Assembly: GCA_035771175.1 (NCBI GenBank)
Contig: CM069593.1
Span: 2,598,461-2,662,460, forward strand
Source: Paratinospora sagittata
Lineage: Eukaryota; Streptophyta; Magnoliopsida; Ranunculales; Menispermaceae
DNA length: 64,000 nt
Direction: 5' to 3'
In this document: positions 59,801 to 64,000 of the stretch, one piece after another
Position numbering within the stretch: position 1 is the first letter of the stretch
Layout of the letters: every line of letters starts with the position of its first letter
The notes under the pieces: model-generated
What the model saw: only the letters and a program-made list of their open reading frames with translations
What the model was told of the DNA's origin: nothing
Databases searched by the model: none
Position numbers and translations under genes: made by a program

Positions 59801-62127
59801 GATACGAATAAATGCATGCACAATTCTTATCATGTTTGAATTTTGATTTGATTTACCAAGTTCCAAAACGATTCGAATCTAATTAAAGATTCTGACAACC
59901 ATGCTTGACATTAAAACTGAACTACTAAAGTGCTGGAAATTGGTGCGCACTTATAGACCATCTATGGTCCAAATGACTGCATAACAAATTATAATGAAAA
60001 CTTGTCCCAAATACATTCAAGTGGAAAGGGAAATTGTAAATAGACCCATACCAGTATCAAGCACCCAAAAGTCGCCCAACCTGTACAGCCAATTCCATCA
60101 GTCAGTATTAATCATATAAGATACAAAGTTCAATGGGGAGGCATTCACAATCTAATCTATTATAGTTCTTATACACATACATACAGACTTCTCACATATA
60201 TACATACTATACTTTACATACATACTTCTCATATACATACATACCATACATACTCCATTATACAAGTGGTTCCTTGGCAAAGTAGAAGTTCCTACATAGG
60301 TTGATCTTGGTGAGCATATGAATCACCATGACAAAATATCAACTCTTTCCAACAAATTATAAATAATAAGACTGTAAAAATACAAGATTCATAATTCCTT
60401 ATATTTTCAATAGATTATGGTCAATCAAGAAATATAGAAATGGGGTGGTACCGTGGTACCAGTGCAAAGGATGCCTACACTGAAGAGTTTATCCACTTAT
60501 CCCTAGCTAATTGTCAATTAACTTTGAAACTTCTTTACAAGCTAAATGATCACATATAAAATACATGGAAATGCATTGCAAATAGTTAACGGTGCCTTTT
60601 TCCAAATAGAATTCCACTTTTCATGGGACTTAAGTGTTGAAAAGATAGAGGATCTGTCAATCGTGGTTATACCTTTTGCCACCAGAGCGCCCACCAAAGA
60701 TGAACATATGGCAATCGATGGCAACAGCCACATGAAAGGCTCGTGGACTTGGACCAACTTGCCCATCAGACCCGTTCCCAGTGCATTCTGGTTGGAACCA
60801 TAGCCTATTTTCTGAAACATTGAACAAACTTAGAACTAGTTAGTCAATATTATCAGCTTCCGACTAAGTGCAAACCTACCATGCCCAAGGCCAAGTATAC
60901 GTTATTAACTCCGCAGATCTCTTTTTTTTCTTCCTTCTTACTCATTCTTTACATGTCACTTTATTTCTGTGTTTTTCCTTACCTTCAATTATTGCCTACA
61001 TAGAAATTCCATCATGAAATAACATATTGAATATCATCTCTTAGCCATTCAATTATTAAGACAAAATAAGCAATGTGAAGTTACTGGCCATGCAAGGGAC
61101 AAAATCTCGACTTGTGCAACTTGTTGAACAGCAAGAGTGGCATCACCCACTTACTAAATCCACATACTTAATGAAACAGTTCTGTGATATTTAGTGTACT
61201 ATGTACAAGATAAACATGAGGCCTCATAATATTGCACACTGAAGATTCAGAAACCATCAAACATAATGCAAGCATTTATAAACAAAGCACACTCAGTTTC
61301 TAATTCAGAATCTTCATCTCAGTAAAATAATAACAAGACGGTGACTTGGTTGCCAATAGACGATAATGACTGATAAATGGTACAAGGTTCCCATACTGAT
61401 CCAACCATTTCAAACCATATATAACTTTAATTGCCAAAAATTAGCCAATATTTATGTTAATTAAATTCCTATACGAGGATTTATCTTTGTGGACAAAGAA
61501 CCCCAATCAACATTCAGGTCATTATGAATACAACACAGATCAAACTAAGCCTGAAATCCGAATAAAAAACTTAGTCTTTCTTTTAGAACACAGATGTAAC
61601 TACTTCCTCGCACTCTGTACCACGAAAATCACCAAAGCATCTACGAAAGTGTTTCAACAAATGCAAGAAATTTCCAGAAAATCCAAAGGATCAATCACCA
61701 ACCGCAGAATCATCAAGAATTAACAAGAACAAGAAACCACATAATGCATAGAATTCAACCTGAAAAATCTTTAAAAATTGATAAATAAATTTAAAAAAGA
61801 GAGAGAGCGAGAAAGAAGAATAGAAGACCGGTGTCGTATACGGTAATATTGCTGAGAAATCGGCGATCCACAAGGCCACCGAAGATCACGACTTTAGATT
61901 TCCCGACATTGACAGCAGTGTGTCCACTGCAATTCCAAATAAGAATCATCATCGATCGAAAGAAGATCAAACGATTGCAATGGAAATTGAAGCGAAAGAA
62001 ATAAAATGGAAGAATCGAAGAAGAAGAAGAAGAAGAAGAAGACTTGCCTTCGAGGTTGAGGTAGGGTTCCACCGAAATCGGAACGATCGGCTCGAACCCA
62101 GTAATGCGTTCTTTCTCTTTGCGCCAT
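44866..62127 (-). CDS. Kelch-repeat / galactose-oxidase-like beta-propeller protein
   Basis: 16 exons (minus strand, 5' to 3'): 62127-62048, 61926-61829, 60811-60673, 60080-60052, 58004-57908, 57827-57772, 57647-57540, 55101-55045, 54294-54203, 52660-52576, 50920-50768, 50078-49978, 48674-48507, 48427-48324, 46041-45951 and 44937-44866. They total 1530 nt (509 residues) with all phases matching. Six kelch blades are visible: [50 protein letters not shown] and YLLFGGFDG, covering about residues 1-345. A helical C-terminal part (about 350-509) ends [25 protein letters not shown]. There is no F-box, signal peptide or phosphatase domain, so it is likely a cytosolic scaffold; function is unknown. 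It resembles Arabidopsis At2g36360 from memory. Intron 1 uses a GC donor (GAAG/GCAAGT). Introns reach 2.4 kb because of inserted repeats. Confidence 0.94.
46288..46317 (+). repeat. G-rich quadruplex-capable run, kelch intron
   Basis: GGG, GGGGG, GGGGGGG, GGGG and GGGG runs are separated by one to three bases, preceded by a TTTA repeat. The G-rich strand is the template strand of the kelch gene. Confidence 0.85.
46392..47351. mobile_element. 960-bp non-autonomous hAT-like element, kelch intron 15... (between 46041 and 48324)
   Basis: The element starts TAGGCGTGTGTATGGTTCGG and ends AACACCCCTAACCCTA. A perfect 8-bp duplication ATTGTCTC flanks it at 46384-46391 and 47352-47359. Both subterminal regions are packed with CCGAAC/GGTTCGG motifs, as usual for hAT ends; the inverted termini themselves are short and imperfect. 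No transposase frame is visible. It lies in the intron between kelch exons 14 and 15 (46042-48323). Confidence 0.85.
51950..52045 (-). mobile_element. Short RTE-like LINE tail, kelch intron
   Basis: GATCAACTCATTTCAATAAT, then CACAACCATATGGGATAGAC and TACAAGAATCTGCTTCC follow the same order as the tails at 15.4 and 22.6 kb, with more divergence. Confidence 0.4.
52081..52655. repeat. Diverged tandem duplication containing a kelch exon
   Basis: Copies 52081-52333 and 52399-52655 share long blocks such as GTAGTTGTAGACTCTGGTC, CATCTCCTAGGATAAGATA and GCAGTCATTGTGATAAATATC, with an offset of about 314-318 bp. The right copy contains functional exon 10 (52576-52660). The left copy keeps a shortened version (52262-52325). 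Confidence 0.9.
54540..54955 (-). mobile_element. L1-type LINE 3' fragment, kelch intron
   Basis: On the minus strand, reading toward lower coordinates, a frame gives [20 protein letters not shown] followed by [12 protein letters not shown] and [13 protein letters not shown]. This is the end of plant L1-type ORF2 downstream of the reverse transcriptase (the IWxERNRRxF region). It is followed by a T-rich 3' UTR and an A-rich tail at about 54540-54580. Stop codons show it is inactive. It is oriented the same way as the kelch gene. Confidence 0.72.
54661..54682 (-). repeat. G-run (minus strand) in the L1 fragment
   Basis: C-runs of eight and eleven bases on the plus strand give a G-rich kelch sense strand inside the LINE 3' region. 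Only a few G-blocks are separated, so quadruplex formation is possible but not assured. Confidence 0.7.
55826..55865. repeat. Adjacent T20 and G20 homopolymers
   Basis: About twenty T bases are followed directly by about twenty G bases. The run lies in the kelch intron between exons 7 and 8. Homopolymers this long are also prone to sequencing and assembly error, so the exact counts are uncertain. Confidence 0.85.
56719..56900. mobile_element. 182-bp MULE-type MITE, kelch intron
   Basis: Begins GAGTAATGCTAGAGGGCAAC and ends CCCCAGCATTTTTC, an imperfect terminal inverted repeat. A perfect 9-bp duplication TTTTAGAAA flanks it at 56710-56718 and 56901-56909. Length and termini equal the SBE2 intron copy at 18789-18970. 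Confidence 0.9.
58430..58700 (-). mobile_element. RTE-type LINE remnant, kelch intron
   Basis: The complement near 58455-58515 reads [17 protein letters not shown], matching the RTE reverse-transcriptase block GVAPIxDKMRENRLRWFGH. The surrounding sequence fits only loosely. It is a short, decayed fragment. Confidence 0.5.
60172..60256. repeat. Imperfect CATA/ACAT tetranucleotide repeat
   Basis: Interrupted CATACATA runs, with CTTCTCATATA interspersed, in the kelch intron 3 region upstream of exon 4. Confidence 0.8.
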
Positions 62128-64000
62128 TTTTACAACTTGTGTGCTGTTCTAAAATTCTCAGGTGAAGAAGTGAATGAACTCTCCTCTTAATATCTTGCCG
62201 CTTTACGCTCTTTCTAAATTGGGCTTGGTGTGCCGCTGTTCTCCTAACGATCATCTTATCTCAACTCTCAAGTCCTTCATTCTTGGGTTGTTGCCACTTG
62301 GGTCCATTGTGGGCTTTGTGTAATGGGCCTCTTAGAATGCAAAGTTTTATAAATTTAATTACTTTGAATTATTTAAAAATATTAAACAATTTCCACTATT
62401 TCTAAAATTGTCATATAATTGTACATGTTTGAGAATATTTATAGTTAAAAGAATGAGGCTTGAGATATTATATATTAAATTTATCCTCTCTAATAAATGA
62501 GGCTTAAGAAAAGAGTAGAGTGGAGATTAACTAACAAAGTTGGAGAATCATGATGTTGATCATTTGATAACTATGTTTGAAATGGGCATAACTTTGATTA
62601 ATTTGCTAAAAACAAACCAATGAAAAAATAAAAAATAAACATGAAGGACTTGGTAATTTCAAAATATTTTATGCATGATTTTGATAATAGATGGTATGAA
62701 GAGCAATTTCGTGTATAAAATGAAACATAAAAAGGCAATCACTTTAAATCATGCTTTATATATATTGAGAGGGGTAAAGTTGATCTATATTCAACACATA
62801 ATAAGGGTTGTTCAAATTTTTTTGAAGCAGCCCATTTGCTCAATAGTTTTTTTTTTTTTTAAAGAAATAATGTTAATAGTTAATTATATAATCAGCTCCA
62901 TCACTATATCACACACTTTTGTTCTTGACCTATTAATCTCTCACATCCCTTAAGGTGAACCTGAGACATTTAAATTTCAAAGTCATACTTTTTTATTAAC
63001 TGGACTAACTCCATGTTGGCAAATGAAATTTAATATAGAAAAATGCTTAATTAGACAAATGACAAATGATTTAATACATTCTATAGAGTCCAAGAATAAA
63101 AGAGCCTAGCAAGATTTGGCACATATGTTGGAATATATGTATGGCCTTCCCAAAATATCAAGTGATTTGTATCATTTCTTGGGTCCAATACATTGACCCC
63201 ACCAATATTTGTACTCATTTGATGAAATTGCCAACTTTCAAATGAATAGCACAAGTCATTTCCTTGGAAGTTACTTAAAGCACTAATTGAGTTGAAATCA
63301 AAAGTTAGGACCAATAATATTTGTCTTATCTGTTGTTTGCTTTTTAACTTGGTGGGACTTTACCCCGTACAAATAAGAATAACATCAATTCTTTTCAAGT
63401 CAATTCAAAGGGTTGAGAGTTAATGAGATTCAATATTAACACTTAAAATAGGTAGAAATTAACTATTAATTAGGATTTGTATAGTTACCAAATCTTGTGA
63501 GTTATTAATAAAATATAAGCACTTACTAATATAGAATATATATATATATATATACCTTCATACATATCTTGTTTAAAAAGTTATATGAGATTTAATATTT
63601 TGTATAGTCAGTAATAGATAACATATATATGGTGAAGAGGTATCTCATTAATTATTTTCATTTCTTAAGAAAATACCGCAAGTATAAATATAAAATATTA
63701 TTAAGGCATATAAAGCCAACCTAGATGAAGCTATTGTCCGTGTATATTTCATTATTATCAGCATTTTATTTCATTCAAATGATTAGTTTATTGAAAAAAT
63801 AGTTTCATGGAACGGGTTATATATATACTTCAACATGAACAACTGTACCATGTGCCTTGCTTTTTACAACATCAAAGCTACCTTTTTTTATATTGTATGA
63901 TTGTAGATAATTAGGTATATAGTATTATTTGCTAAAATGTAAATGAAATGTTGTCTTTAATTAATAATTACGTGAGGGTTCTTGAGTACAACTGCACCTA
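62128..64000. other. Intergenic flank upstream of the kelch gene
   Basis: The first 200 bp should be the kelch 5' UTR and promoter and are less AT-rich. The remainder is AT-rich with short AT repeats (63536-63554) and no supported gene. Confidence 0.6.

Noticed and set aside
1..64000. tRNA, rRNA, CRISPR arrays, operons, phage or prokaryotic systems
   Set aside because: None were seen; gene structure and repeats are those of a plant nuclear chromosome.

Overview
This window is nuclear DNA from a flowering plant, very probably a eudicot. The coding regions are split by many AT-rich GT-AG introns and encode plant-specific families: a plastid starch-branching enzyme, a GRF transcription factor with a miR396 site, a PDR-type ABC transporter and an Rhizobiales-like phosphatase. 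The space between exons is full of plant transposon remnants. I see no operon, CRISPR array, tRNA, rRNA or prokaryotic feature. The species cannot be named from the sequence alone.

Layout, left to right: (1) 1-196, the last exon of a full-size ABCG/PDR transporter (+). (2) 1178-3123, a four-exon RLPH2-like tyrosine phosphatase (+). (3) 5249-29339, a 22-exon class II starch-branching enzyme spread over 24 kb (+). Its introns hold tandem duplications, an RTE-type LINE remnant, a 182-bp MULE-type MITE and a 2.1-kb hAT element containing a further nested MITE. (4) 31757-34212, a four-exon growth-regulating factor with QLQ and WRC domains and a miR396 target site (-). (5) 34.2-38 kb, an AT-rich stretch with a perfect 42-bp inverted repeat and a nested pair of MITEs. 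(6) 38073-39293, a decayed nepenthesin/CDR1-type aspartic protease (+). (7) 43060-44269, a four-exon DUF662 / RAB6-interacting-golgin-like coiled-coil protein (+). (8) 44866-62127, a 16-exon kelch-repeat protein (-), whose introns carry a 960-bp hAT element, an L1 fragment, a MITE and a duplicated exon. (9) 62128-64000, AT-rich flank without a recognisable gene.

Exon boundaries were placed by hand. In the six intact multi-exon or partial genes every junction keeps frame, and the predicted proteins are 328 (phosphatase), 863 (SBE2), 360 (GRF), 159 (DUF662) and 509 (kelch) residues. The genes do not form a pathway. Their neighbourhood is nevertheless meaningful: from memory, Arabidopsis chromosome 2 carries kelch, PDR6, SBE2.1, GRF3 and DUF662 genes as near neighbours (At2g36360 to At2g36410), so this looks like a conserved block much expanded by transposons. 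I found no convincing undescribed biological system. The most interesting points are the miR396 site whose single substitution falls on the bulged base, a phase-compatible duplicated kelch exon, a GC-AG intron, a microsatellite forming a GRF splice donor, and precisely bounded nested transposons.
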